Shown here piece by piece: positions 49,976-63,855 of a stretch of 64,000 bases of DNA (position 1 is its first letter; each line of letters opens with the position of its first letter). The notes beneath the pieces are model-generated. The model had not been told where the DNA came from, made no database searches, and saw only the letters and a program-made list of their open reading frames with translations. The stretch spans positions 72,480,786 through 72,544,785 of the forward strand of contig OZ018321.1 in NCBI GenBank assembly GCA_963969495.1. Reading direction: 5' to 3'. Position numbers and translations under genes: made by a program. This stretch comes from Ceratothoa steindachneri. Taxonomy: Eukaryota > Arthropoda > Malacostraca > Isopoda > Cymothoidae.

Positions 49976-50690
49976 GCTAGGAGGACCTGGCGTTGCTCGG
50001 GTAAGGGCTTCAGAGGGCTACGCCTATCGACGGGGCCCTGGAAATTCTACCCTGTGAGGAAACTTTCCCTGTGGAGGTCAAAGGTCAGGTCAATGGTCAG
50101 CTCAGCTCAAGAGTCCCTAAGTCAAGAAAAACCTCCATGGCAAGTTTGGTCGCAATCGATCACAATGTGCCAAGAGAGAGTGAGGTTTTGTGACCCCCAC
50201 CCTCCTATGGCGAAGCCCCAAAATTGAACTCCTTAAGAACATTCCCAAAGTTAAGGCGTACCTCCAGAGCATGTTTGGTCGCAATCGGATATACGATAGG
50301 CCCACGCAGAGTCCAGTTGTGGGTCTTCCCAGGGGATGGGGGGCAAAAATTTAACACTCAAGGACATTCCCTAAGTCAAGAAATACCTTCACGGTAAGTT
50401 TGGTTGACCTGGGGCTTTGCCCCACAAGGTGACTCCTTAGGACAAAAAGTGCCTCCACAGCAAGTTTGGTTGCCTTCGAATCAACGGTGTTACCACATAG
50501 GGTCAAGTTTTGCCCCCCTCCTGGTTATGGCGTAAACTTTGACCCAGCAAGAACACACCCCAGGTCAAAATGTACCTCCACAGCACGTTTGGTTGCAATC
50601 GGATCGACGGTAAGCCCTCACATAAATAGCTAACACACACTCACACACACACAGCCTCCTTCACAGATATAGATTTGTTGGAGATGTTAT
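49976..50690. repeat. Dispersed repeat with degenerate internal array
   Basis: It starts near CTAGGAGGACCTGGCGTTG and ends after an (AC) tract and AGATATAGATTTG. Inside, CCTCCAnnGCAAGTTTGGT followed by GCAATCGGAT recurs near 50134, 50262, 50386, 50454 and 50573, mostly every 120-130 bases. Non-coding. Ends are approximate. Confidence 0.65.
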
Positions 50691-52764
<2,074 letters not shown>

Positions 52765-52952
52765 GAAAAACAATAAATTTAAAGTTTATTCATGTACAAA
52801 ACGCTCCCAATTATACGTGTTCCGAATGCTTGTTCTGGCTTTGAAACTAAAAATTGAAACTTGTTAAGAGAGAATGAATAAAATAACTAGCTCGTTATCT
52901 CTACGTCCAGAAAGGTGATTTGATTATAAGCCCCAAAGAATAAGTTCGGCCG

Positions 52953-54230
52953 TGTGATAGAACGGTCTGAGGCCGCTTAAATTCAGCCACTATCAAATGG
53001 TTAGAAACATTGCTACCCACGTGCATCTTCGAGAGCAAGCAGGGCGCGTTATCGCCACCTGAGTGAATATTTAACCAAGGAGGTTATTCCCCCCCCCCCC
53101 CCGTTTCGCCTCCATTCGTCGATCTCGCCAGATTGAGTTAGGCTTACGGGCAGATAAGGTATTTTCCCAGCCGCAACCGGAGCATTCCCTCGAGCCTCCC
53201 ACTCAATTGTTCCCTACGCCAAGGAGATAACTCCGGGTACTTATACAAGAGCATTTCTCAATACGATCAGATCAGATCCAGATTATCTTCGCGAGGCATC
53301 ACGCCGATCCGGTCTCACCTTGTGCACCTCGAGATCCACCATCATTGTCCAGAAGAGGACAATATCCCTTGAGTGCCAAGGTTCGTGCCTTCGAGACGCC
53401 AAGTTAACAAAGCCCACCCTGTTGTTCAGAAAGAGAACAACGTTAGAACAGCCATTGTTCTTTGAGCCCGTTTACAAGGAACGGTTCTCACCCTCATCCT
53501 CTGTTGTTCAGAAAGAGAACAACGTTAGAACAGCCATTGTTCTTTGAGCCCGTTGACAAGAGACGGTTCTCACCCCTTCTGTTGTTCAGAAGAGAACAAC
53601 GTTAAATCAGCCATTGTTCTTCAAGCCCGTTCGTCAAAAAACGGTTATCATTCCCAAGACATCACGTCAGGATAATTTATTTTCCCCTTTTTAACGTTCT
53701 TCAAGAGGATGGTTAGTTTCAAAGATAACCTCCATTGTTCATCTAGAACATCCCCGATTTGCTCTCAAAATGATCGCTCGTACTTCCCAGCCCCACTTCG
53801 CTCTCACTCTTAGGAGACAGTCCTTCCCCTTGGCTAAGGCCATCCCCCGAAGAACCTTTCTGCTGGAAATTGCCAGTGGACCGAAGATTCCTTCCCATCG
53901 TCTTCCTCTGCACAACAACTTTGTAATTACGTAAGCTGAGCATTACCTTTAATTATCTAACTTTTTTTTAACCCTACCCTGTGCTTTAAATGGTTTAGCG
54001 AACCATTCCATCCCTTTAATTTTTATTTGTTTACCTTTTTAAATCTCTCCTAATCTCAATCCTCAGATTAGTCCGATTTTCCCACGACCCTTTCCATTCT
54101 CCGTTTATGTAAACATTTTCTTTTGTGTGTTGTTGATAGTTTAATTAATAAAACTTTATTTTATTAATGATAGCCATATTATTATCCTTGAGCTCAGTTC
54201 CACTTCTTAAACATATTGAAGATAAATGAT
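52953..54230 (+). repeat. LTR-A, 5' LTR of copy 2
   Basis: It starts TGTGATAGAACGG and matches 59697-60404 closely over its first roughly 790 bases, to about 53745. The remaining part, to perhaps 54170-54230, has no partner because the 3' LTR is cut there. It contains AATAAA at about 54145 and so may include the R/U5 end. A C12 run lies near 53091. I could not find the LTR end or primer-binding site with confidence. Confidence 0.85.
53336..53655 (+). repeat. Tandem hairpin units in LTR-A
   Basis: Units of 82 and 78 bases start at 53421, 53503 and 53581, with a diverged one from 53344. Each has GTTGTTC...GAACAAC, then AGAACA-GCCAT-TGTTCT, then CCGTT...AACGG, three inverted repeats in a row. 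The matching units in the 3' LTR start at 60079, 60161 and 60239. They may be RNA structure or protein-binding sites. Function unknown. Confidence 0.85.
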
Positions 54231-54882
<652 letters not shown>

Positions 54883-56140
54883 ATGACTCAGCTCGAAATC
54901 TTCAAAGTACAAGGAGAATCCTTGGGACTTTCCGGAAGAGAATTAATTGAGTACGTTCAAGAGGAGCAACGAACGGAAAGAGAAAATTTAAGAGACGAAA
55001 GGCAAAGTGAAGTTCAACGAGATGAAAGAAAAAGAGAAATCCAACGAGAAGAAAGAGAAAAAGAAATCCAACGAGAAGAAAGAGAAAGAGAAATCCAACG
55101 AGAAGAAAGAGAAAAAAAATCAAACGAGAAGAAAGATAAAGAGAAATACAACGAGAAGAAAGAGAAAGGGAAAACCAACGAGAAGAAAGAGAAAGAGAAA
55201 TCCGACAAGAAGAAAAAGAAATAGAGGAACGGAAAAGACAAGCTGAGCTTCACCATCAGCTTGAAATGGCTAAAGTACAGGTCGAAATACAATCAGTCAG
55301 TTCACATTCAGAAGCCCCGCCCAATCTCCTCCTTAAGCTCCCCAATTTCAGGGATGGAGAGGATTTCGGAGCATTTTTAGCCCACTTCGAAAAGATACTC
55401 AAGATCAATAACCTGAATCTGGAAGCTGAAGGTGTAGTAAGATTAATTCCACTGTTAAATTGTAAATTGCGCGACATTTTCGTATCTTTACCATCTAAAT
55501 GTACAATTGACTACAGCATCTTAAAAGCTGAGTTATTGGCCGCTCATAATATGACTCCCAATTTCTACCAACGAGAATTTCGAGGAGGTCGTATTAAACC
55601 CGGACAGACGTTCCGTCAATTTGGATACATTCTTCAGAGGAATTTTAAATTTTGGTTAGAATCCTCAAAGGTTGATCCTAACTACGAGTCCTTAACAGAC
55701 TTTGTGTTGCGGGATTAATTTTTGGCGTCTCTCCCGATGGAGATCCACGCGTTCGTCAAGGATCGTCGGTGCCAGACCTTTAAAGAGTGTACCAAAGAAG
55801 CGGATGTCTATGCCACAAGCCCTAATTTATAACCCAAGGAGAATCAAACTTTTTACCAATATCCCAACCAGGAAAGAAGGAAGGATTCGCGCCCCTTCCC
55901 AGGAAAGCCGACGAAGTTTCCGGGCCCCGTAAAACCCCAAAACTTCTTCCTCCCAAACCAACAACGGGACACCAAACCTCCCGTTAAGATTTCTCCTCCA
56001 TCACTCTTCCCGAAGCGACCAATCATATGCTTCACCTGCGGTGTAGAAAACCACATGAGCTGGAATTGCCGCCAAAATTCTAGGCTTAAAAGTAGACCAG
56101 CTCATCAAGTTCACCAGATTAATGCCATCCGGCTTCCCCG
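54883..56140 (+). pseudogene. gag: Gag with coiled coil, SCAN-like domain and zinc knuckle, copy 2
   Basis: Start taken at the ATG at 54883. The N-terminus leads into a charged coiled coil of R-E-E-R-E-x-E-I-Q repeats (54960-55250). A frameshift falls in an A8 run (55112-55119), with a stop at 55137. The frame 55266-55718 continues with F-L-A-H-F-E-K-I-L, then F-Y-Q-R-E-F-R and a G-Q-T-F-R-Q-F helix. After a stop (55716-55718, where glutamine is likely ancestral) come F-L-A-S-L-P-M-E-I and E-A-D-V-Y, completing a SCAN-like domain. The zinc knuckle C-F-T-C-x4-H-x4-C (56028-56069) is intact. Gag would form the particle and bind RNA. Confidence 0.82.
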
Positions 56141-56143
56141 CTG

Positions 56144-56662
56144 GTGCAGACCCAAGCAGCAACTTCTCCCCCTCCGTCAGGCTACCAGGTAAATTTTGTT
56201 TTTGATAAAAGTTCACCGGGAACTTTGAAATTTGAGGAGGGCAGCTTGAACGGCTGCCGTGTATCGACTCTCGTCAGGGACACAAGGTGCACGTGTTTTA
56301 TCGTGTCCGACGAGCTCCTCCCCCCAGTGGACGCTAACCACGAAAAATTTGCGGTGGTACATGACTACCTTGGGCGGGCAAACCGATTCTCCGTCGTTAG
56401 ATGTTACCTGCAGTGTCAGTATTATGATGGCTGGGCTGAAGTCATTTCAGCACCTATAAAATCCTGTTCCGTACCTATAGGACAGAGCCCTCAAGTAAGC
56501 TCCGAACCTGTGTCCCAGGCCGCCCTTACTCGAGGTCGAGCTAAGAAGGAAGCCCAGGAGTCCGTCCCCCTCAGAACCCCGATACCGCCTGAATTCTCGG
56601 AGATCCTTAAACAGGAATTTAGGTCGGCACAAAAGGAGTGTGAAGCACTAACACCCTTATGA
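56144..56662 (+). pseudogene. pol: Aspartic protease, copy 2
   Basis: An open frame of 172 codons. It has L-K-F-E, N-G-C-R-V-S-T-L-V-R and then D-T-R (56279-56287) where the family needs D-T/S-G, so a single base change (G to A) replaces the essential glycine. It continues F-I-V-S-D-E-L-L and G-R-A-N-R-F-S. The tail leads toward integrase, which starts after stops near 56660. It is the longest surviving protease frame in the window but would be inactive. Confidence 0.8.
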
Positions 56663-56689
56663 GATAAGGCCTAAAACAAGGACACGGAG

Positions 56690-57852
56690 ACTGTCCGTTG
56701 ACCCAAAGTCATCAGGTACCTGGAGCAAGGTGGCTTACTTTATCGATCCGCTGAGGACAGTAATAACGCTGTTACAACAGTCTTAGGCCTTCCACGATCC
56801 CATGTCCCTATAGTGCTCAAAATAGCTCATGACAGCATCTTTTCGGGTCATTTTAGTCATACTAAAACGGGTCAACGTATTTTTTAATATTTTTATTAGG
56901 CGGGTGCTGCAGCTGACATCTTAAAGCATTGTCGATCGTGCGATGTGTGTCAGAAGACGTCTGCTAAGGGGCGGGTCAAACCTGCTCCCTTACAAAGGGG
57001 ACCAGTCATAACTGAACCCTTCTCCAGAGTAGCCATCGACCTGGTTGGCCCTATCCAACCCCCTTCGAGCGAAGGGCACAGCTACATTTTTACCTTAGTA
57101 GACTTTGTTACCCGTTTTCCCGAGGCTGTCCCCCTTCGCCGAATCGATAGTATTTCTTGCACCGAGGCCCTCATTTCCATCTTTTCAAGAGTAGGCGTCC
57201 CCAAGGAAATACTCTCCGACAGAGGACGACAATTCACCTCCAAGTTGATGGAGTACGTAGGGAAGCTGCTCATGGTAAAGCCCCTTTTATCACCCCCTTC
57301 CGGCCACAGACAAACGGGATGTGCTAGAAATTAAATGGAAATTTGAAATCCATTATTAAGAAGATTTGTGCCGAGCAGCCCCGCGAATGGCACCGATATC
57401 TCCTGGTCGCCCTATTCACCTATCGGGAAATTGCTCACCGTACATTAGGCTTCGTCCCGTTCAAGCTCCTTTATGGACGTAATGTACGCGGAGCAATCAG
57501 TATTTTAAAGGAATTGCTATTCGAGCCCCAACTGGATCAAGAACTCCAGTCATCATACGCCTATGTCTTGGATCTACGCCAAAGGCTCGAGAAATGCGCA
57601 AACATCGCCTATGAAAATGCCGATGTCAATTTGGAAAAATACAAAACCTATTTTGATGTCAGGTCCGAAGATCGTAAATTTAAGCCCGGTGATGAAGTAC
57701 TCCTGCTCCTTCCCACAGCGAGTTATAAATTACTGAGCCAATGGAAAGGTCCGTACTCGGTCCGCGAGGTACGAGGACCGGTAGATTACCTCATTGTTAC
57801 CCCAGCAGGCGATAAGCTCTATCATGTCAACTTATTGAAAAAGTACCACTGA
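56690..57852 (+). pseudogene. pol: Integrase, copy 2
   Basis: The N-terminal zinc domain shows L-K-I-A-H-D-S-x4-G-H-F and later C-R-S-C-D-V-C, with stops at 56886-56900. The frame 56945-57334 holds V-A-I-D-L-V-G-P (first aspartate) and L-S-D-R-G-R-Q-F-T-S (second). A frameshift near 57280 follows. The catalytic glutamate codon is replaced by TAG (57325-57327), right before K-L-N-G. The frame 57343-57852 gives the distal region with P-R-E-W-H, the Q-W-K-G-P-Y-S-V motif and a closing D-K-L-Y-H-V-N-L-L-K-K-Y. It lies between protease and RT. Confidence 0.88.
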
Positions 57853-57984
57853 CGCGCCCATGGAGATACGTTCGTAGCAATGAACGAAACATCGGCGCTT
57901 GAAGAGGATTACCCCGCGGAGTCCCTTAATGTAATACAGACAGTGTGCATCCAACCTGTCCGCTAACCCTCTTCCTTCCCTGCC

Positions 57985-58895
57985 AGGCGAGTCTTTTCAA
58001 CCCTCTGACCTGGATATCGACGCGCAGCTGACACCACATCAAAAGAGTCAGATACAAGAGCTATTATGTCAGTTCGACGACGTTATTTTAGAGAAGCCTG
58101 GATGCGCTACTAGTTTTGAGCATGATATTAATTAACAACCTTAGAACCCGTCCGTTCAAAACCCTATCCCATGCCGATTCATTTACGCAAAGCTTTTAAC
58201 GCCGAAGTTGATAATTTGATTAGTTTAGACATAATAGAACCTTCCACTTCTAGTTATTGTTCCCCAATTTTCATGGTCGAGAAACCTGATGGCTCGTATC
58301 GGATGTGCATCGACTTCCGGAAGTTAAATTCGGTAACTGTGTTCGATGCCGAGCCCATCCCGTTGGTAGACCAAAACCTCCACCTTTTTGAAGACGCCAA
58401 GTTCATCTCAGAACTTGATTTGTGCAAGGCGTATTACCAAATTCCCCTCCGGCCCGATGTGAAAGCATATACCGCCTTTGCAACGGAGAAAGGCTTAATG
58501 CAATTTAAGCGCCTTCCTTTTTGGCCTCGTGACCGCTTGTAGTAACTATAACGGTATCATGAAATGGCCTCACCATTGGCCCCAGCAAATGCCATTTTGC
58601 CCACGAAGCTATAAAATACTTGGGTTTTAAAATAGGACAAAGCCAGTAAAGCAATCGCCGAGATGCCCCTCCCGAATACTAAGAAGCAATTAAGATCATT
58701 CCTAGGATCAGCTTCTTACCATCAGCGATTTGTCCCGAATTTTGCTGCCATTTCGGCCCCCCTCAGCACCCCTTCAAAAAAGAATTCCCCCGATCGTCTA
58801 CGTTGGAATGATGTGGCTGTTTCTCATTTTAATCAGCTCAAGAGTAAGCTCATTTCTGCCCCATTTTGAAGTTGCGCAAGCCGGAAAAATCCTTT
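57985..58895 (+). pseudogene. pol: Reverse transcriptase, copy 2
   Basis: The lead-in near 58020-58130 is H-Q-K-S-Q-I-Q-E-L-L-C-Q-F-D-D-V-I. The frame 58171-58542 carries the fingers and palm: S-S-Y-C-S-P-I-F-M-V, F-R-K-L-N-S-V-T, L-D-L-C-K-A-Y-Y-Q-I-P, then a slip at F-W (normally F-G-L-V-T-A). Near 58563 an internal deletion of some 45 codons joins I-M-K to N-G-L-T-I-G and removes the whole YxDD motif. The thumb follows with Y-L-G-F, F-L-G-S-A-S-Y and F-A-A-I-S-A-P-L. It cannot be active. Confidence 0.88.
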
Positions 58896-59284
58896 GGAAT
58901 TAAGACCGACGTGAGCAACAAGGGCATTGGGGGGGTACTCCCCCCTTCAATATAAGGATGATGGAACGAGTCATCCAGTTGCATATGCTAGTCGCCAGTT
59001 ATTACCACGCGAAAAGAGATATGCCACTATAGAGAAGGAAGCTCTAGCAATTATATGGGTTATTGACAAGTTTAAAATGTACTTCATAAGCAAAGAATTT
59101 CAGATAGGAACTGCCCACCGCCCGTTGGCCTATATTCAGAATGTACGACACTCCAACGCCCGAATTATGCACTGGAGTCTACTCTCGCAAGAGTACTAAT
59201 TTAAGATAAATTATATAAAAGGTTCCGATAATCAGGTCGCAGACGCACTCAGTAGGAATGCGTTTCCAAATAGTGTAGATTAAT
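58896..59284 (+). pseudogene. pol: RNase H, copy 2
   Basis: A stop after A-P-F is followed by a shifted frame at 58927-59199: G-G-Y-S-P-L-Q-Y, P-V-A-Y-A-S-R-Q-L, Y-A-T-I-E-K-E-A-L-A-I-I-W, F-x-I-G-T-A-H-R-P-L (alanine for the usual aspartate in T-D-H-R-P-L), ending G-S-D-N-Q-V-A-D-A-L-S-R at 59225-59260. This is the usual Ty3/gypsy RNase H layout. Two stops interrupt it. Confidence 0.85.
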
Positions 59285-59696
59285 TTGAAATTCGTAGGAT
59301 TAGGATCTCCATGTATGTACATACCGTCTTGTACAACTTAAATTAGATTCTCTTGTAATATAATTAATTAATGTATATGTCTGATTGTGGGTCAATGTCT
59401 ATTTTTTTGCATGTGTATATTTTTGTATCCATTAAATTACGTATAAATTATTTTGTCCCATATGCACTAATTTTATATTATTTTATGGTTCCATGTCTCT
59501 TTTATTGTTAAGTTTGTATTAAAGGTTAGTTTCCCCTATAATCAAAAGATCAACATAATCATATGTATTTAGGTAATACTAGCTAGATGCATGAAGGTAC
59601 GGTGGGTGCAAGAAAGCGAGTCCTTCACAACGGAGCTTTATGGTTGTCCCTTCTTTCTTTTTTTTCAAAGTGACAACTTCCCTTGGAATGTAGGGG
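59285..59696 (+). other. 3' untranslated region and tract before LTR, copy 2
   Basis: AT-rich non-coding sequence. GGAATGTAGGGG immediately precedes the LTR (59685-59696) and may be the polypurine tract that primes plus-strand DNA. Confidence 0.5.
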
Positions 59697-60404
59697 TGTG
59701 ATAGAACGGTCTGAGGCCGCTTAAATTCAGCCGCTATCACATGGTTAGAAACATTGCTACCCACGTGCATCTTCGAGAGCAAGCAATGCGAGTTATCGCC
59801 ACCTGAGTCAATATTTAACCAAGGAGGTCATTCCCCCCCGTTTCGCCTCCATTCGTCGATCTCGCCAGATTAAGTTAGGCTTACGGGCAGATAAGGTATT
59901 TTCCCAGGCGCGAACGGAGCATTCCCCCGAGCCTCCAACTCAATTGTCCCCTACGCCAGGGATATGGCTGCGAGTACTCATACAAGAGCATTTCCAACAT
60001 TATTGTCCAGAAGAGGACAATATCCCTTGAATGCCAAGGTTCGTGCCTTCGAGATGCCAAGTCAATAAGGCCCCCCTTGTTGTTCTGAAAGGGAAAAACG
60101 TTAGAACAGCCATTGTTCTTTGAGCCCGTTTACAAGAAACGGTTCTCCCCCTCCCCCCCTGTTGTTCAGAAAGAGAACAACGTTAGAACAGCCATTGTTC
60201 TTTGAGCCTGTTGACAAGAGATGGTTCTCACCCCTTATGTTGTTCAGAAGAGAACAACGTTAGAACAGCCATTGTTCTTCAAACCCGTTCGTCCAAAAAC
60301 GGTTCTCATTTCCAAGACATCACGTCAGGTTAATTTATTTTCCCCTTTTTAACGTTCTTCAAGAGGACGATTGGTTTCAACGATAACCTCCATTGTTCAT
60401 CTAA
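59697..60404 (+). repeat. LTR-A, 3' LTR of copy 2 (truncated)
   Basis: It matches 52953-53745 from TGTGATAGAACGG to CATTGTTCATCTA, with scattered changes and small indels, and then stops matching. The downstream end (R/U5) is missing, so the element is 3'-truncated and no flanking duplication can be checked. Confidence 0.88.
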
Positions 60405-61314
60405 AAGTGAATGAGTTCTATTCCAAGTAATCTACTAAAGATTGAGCTGGAAGATATTTAATATAATCTCTGAGTTCACAAACATTATTAAAAGATATAG
60501 AATTCATACTGAGATTAAAGCATTAATATAAGAAACTGTCTACATTTTTATTTACGACTTGGAAAAAATAGCACATCATCCCTTTCAACCCGGTAAAAAT
60601 GACTAGTTACTCATTTATATTATATCTAAATATCGTCACTTTAAAAACTACGTCTCCATTTATGTATTTGCCCTAATAACCACATAATTATGCATTTCTC
60701 GAAGTATGTATATTTAATATTCTTACCAATATTACTTTCCTACACTCTACAGTAAAATTATTACATTAAACACATGACGTTACATTATATATGCAAAACC
60801 TTCAGTACACAATTCTCTCCCAACGTGTGTATAAGCATAAGCTATCGCTCTTTGCTCTTTGGGATTAATGAGAAATCCAGTTCAGCTTACATACGGAAAC
60901 ACATCTAATCTACAGATATATTGCCCTTGATCTTTCGAGACAATCCAGCATAGCGAGATATTGGAGGATGTATAATATCATTATAAAAATCAGCTAAATA
61001 AAATAAAGAATTATGTATATGACATGATGAATAAATTCAAATTGAAAAGATTATATCGAGATGGGGGAACGGAGCCTTCAATATTTTTGATTACTGTGCG
61101 AAATATCAATTAAAATAATTACATCTCTTTAAAATATTACAGCCGTTACACATATGGATTTATTTATAAATTTAAAAAATGCTTTTAATAAGCGCGATTG
61201 GCGCAATTCCAAGAATGGTTGATGAAATATATAATGCCAATTTTGATAACGATACAAACAATAGGCAGATAATTACAAATTATAAATTCGAAAAGATACG
61301 CCTTCATTAACAAA
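60405..61314. other. No gene recognised
   Basis: AT-rich unique sequence with no signal. Confidence 0.55.
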
Positions 61315-62265
61315 CTGTGCCAGAGAGAAAAGACGCGCGCGGTTGCCTCTTTCAAGGAGAGAGAGACAAGACACACCTTCGCCACCTCATTTACTCTACG
61401 CTAACGAGGCCCAAAAGCGCGAAGGTCGTAACGGGCTGAAAGTTCGACTTCGCGGAAGCTTGAGATGAGCTTAAGAGCATGAAGGGTCAGTCCGCGGATT
61501 ATCCTGCGACAGCGTGAACCAGGCAAAGTCCAGCACCCAGTGAATCATCTATCCACTGGAACCCTCCCTCTTCGGGCGCAGGGAAAAGACCCTCCGTCTA
61601 ACCCCTATAAAACGTCCGACCCAGGACTTGAACAGCAGTAAGAAACCGCCTGTTTCCCAACTCCCCGCGAGTATCTGCCACCTTCCCGTCCCCGTCAGTT
61701 CTGCGCGAATCCTTGCAGAAGGCGTCAAGTTCCGTGTATTCTCCTAGAACTCGAAAGAGTTAACCCCGTACTCGTTGGTACACGGAGGCAAGATCCGAGG
61801 TCGTCTCGCGTAATAATCGTTTTTCAAGAGACTATTATTGTGGAATCTACGCCGTCGCTAACAAGGCAGGACTGCTCCCTCCGACCAAATCTTCGATGTA
61901 ACCGCAACGCGCAACTCTCCTGTGCAAGCGCCCCTTTCCCTTTTCAGCCTCCGGAATTTGGCTTTGCTTGCGCTCAAGGTCATTTGAGAGTCCCGTCTTT
62001 CATTGTTCGCTCTTTGAAGCGGAGACTCGTGTACATCTCTTATGTTTATATACCTTAATTAAAACCCTTTTAATTTTGTAAATAGATTATCTGCATAGTA
62101 CTAAAGTATATTTTTGTACCCCGTTTCTATTACCCCAGAACCTTACAAGATAGCTAAGCATTGGCCAACCTAAAACTGCAGTCTGAAACTTAATTGCACT
62201 CTGGTTCATATTTATAATTTTTCCCACGCTCCTAACGGAATATTTCGTTCATAGGCCTCTGTTCC
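61315..62265 (+). repeat. LTR-B copy (isolated)
   Basis: It starts TGTGCCAGAGAG. It has a TATA-like CCCCTATAAAACG (about 61601-61613), and the CCCCGTCAGT and GACCAAATCTTCGATG stretches shared with 5575-6425. Its end is shared in arrangement with 10080-10160. No internal element sequence follows within 800 bases, so it is a solo LTR or a separate decayed copy. The ORF at 61840-62058 is not a gene. Confidence 0.5.
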
Positions 62266-63060
62266 TCGGGCTGAGGAATTTTGAAAAGTGTTGGGTTCTA
62301 CATCAACCTACGACAAACTGTTTACGTCACTAGATCCCATGGGTAACTTAAAATGATGAGAATGACAGTTCATCTCAACTTGGTTTCTAATTACTGTCCG
62401 GTACTGATTTCTTCAAACATACTATAATGCAATTTGTCTATAAGATTTAGATTTATTTTCAAGCAGGTAAGTGTGATCTCTCCTATTTTTCTTAATTTCA
62501 TCACAATGTTGTGCTAAAAAGAGTCACTTCATTCAGATTAGGTGGTCTTCAAGGTCTCAACCACTATATTGTCTTTACTAAAACAAACGGTATTGTATTC
62601 CAAGCTCCATCTTCCAAGAACTTACAAAACCTTAGAACTCTAATTTTATGGTTCTAGCGAAAATTTGTCTTAATAAAACTAAAGGAATTAATTGCTTTGT
62701 ATTTTCGCATAGGACTCAGAACGCGAAGAATCGCGTTCTGGTAAAAGATCCTAAACCATCCAACACAAACGTTTCTATGTATCAATCATCGTCTACTGGT
62801 CAATTTTAGCGTGTTAAGCTTGTCCGTAAGCTTAATTGTGCTCAATGTATGAAATTTTCCTTCGTTATTTGCTGTTTCTTTTCGTATTTTTTGGCGGAAT
62901 TTTCTATTTCAGAACAAATATTCCATAAATATATACTTCATTAGTGCTTGTATTTTTTATGTAGGTTTTTCTTGTACGATGCCTCTTGGATGTTCAAACA
63001 TTTGACTTCTTACGTTTATTTGATTTTTCTCGGCTTTTTAGTGGTTTTCGTGATTAGTAA
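62266..63060. other. No gene recognised
   Basis: AT-rich sequence. 62702-62760 has a small inverted repeat (CAGAACGCGAAGAATCGCGTTCTG). Nothing else. Confidence 0.5.
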
Positions 63061-63832
63061 TGTTATGTATACTACTAGTTATGTAAATTTATGTAATTGT
63101 GTATATATTTGTAATGTTTAATATATATATTTGTAATGTTTAATATATTTATTTGTAATATATTTGTAATGTATATTTGTGTAATATCTGAGAAACAATC
63201 TCCAACTCCTTTATTAATTGCCTATAGTACAACCAACTAACCTCCTCCCACACAACCAACTAACTTGCTACCGATACTTATTTAAGTTTAAAGTTCCCTA
63301 TTTTAGGCAGTTCACCTCCAACCACTTAACGCGCTCCTACTGGACTTAATTTGCTCTAGATTTTGTGTAACTATTCAATCAATGTGCTCTATTGTTTTGT
63401 GTTATTTTTCAGTGCACTACTACTGCAACCTAAGTCTCTTATAGTTGTTAAGTTTGGCGCCTATGTACCTTAGACCTCTCTCTCACGTGTGATAAGTACT
63501 ATTAAGATTTTTTTTTATTTGTACGAATTGTATAAACTGTAAATATGATATTTATGATTTCATATATTCATTTATAACCTTAATATAATATTTTCTATAT
63601 TTTCTTTGTTTAGCCTTACCAATACTAGGCTGTGCTATATATAAGTTGAACTCTGATTTAAGCAATTAATGTAACTTATCATTGTTACTTAACTGTCAGT
63701 ACACATTTGGGGTTTCTTAAGACTGGCATAGAGTCCAGCTTAGCCTATAATTAACGTTCTAGAATCTCGTGTTCATAACGAAGTTCTTATTAATTTTATT
63801 TAGTGTTGTGGGACTTAACCCTTCCCGTAACA
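63061..63832 (+). repeat. Putative 5' LTR-D
   Basis: The right end is well supported: ...CCCGTAACA at 63832, followed after five bases by a primer-binding site. The left end is proposed at TGTTA (63061), which forms a TGTTA...TAACA pair with the right end, giving about 772 bases. A TATA box GCTATATATAAG lies at about 63634-63645. There is no second copy in the window to confirm the left limit. Confidence 0.5.
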
Positions 63833-63837
63833 TTAAG

Positions 63838-63855
63838 TGGGGGCCCGTCCGGGAT
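63838..63855 (+). other. Primer-binding site, tRNA-Pro type
   Basis: TGGGGGCCCGTCCGGGAT differs at one base from the tRNA-Pro complement TGGGGGCTCGTCCGGGAT used by many retroviruses and some retrotransposons. Together with the TAACA end just before it, this marks the start of an LTR element that runs off the window. Confidence 0.75.

Noticed and set aside
54902..55292. Phenylalanine- and leucine-rich minus-strand frames
   Set aside because: They are the antisense of the gag coiled-coil array on the plus strand.
61840..62058. 72-codon frame
   Set aside because: It lies inside the LTR-B repeat and is not conserved as a frame in the copy at 5575-6425.
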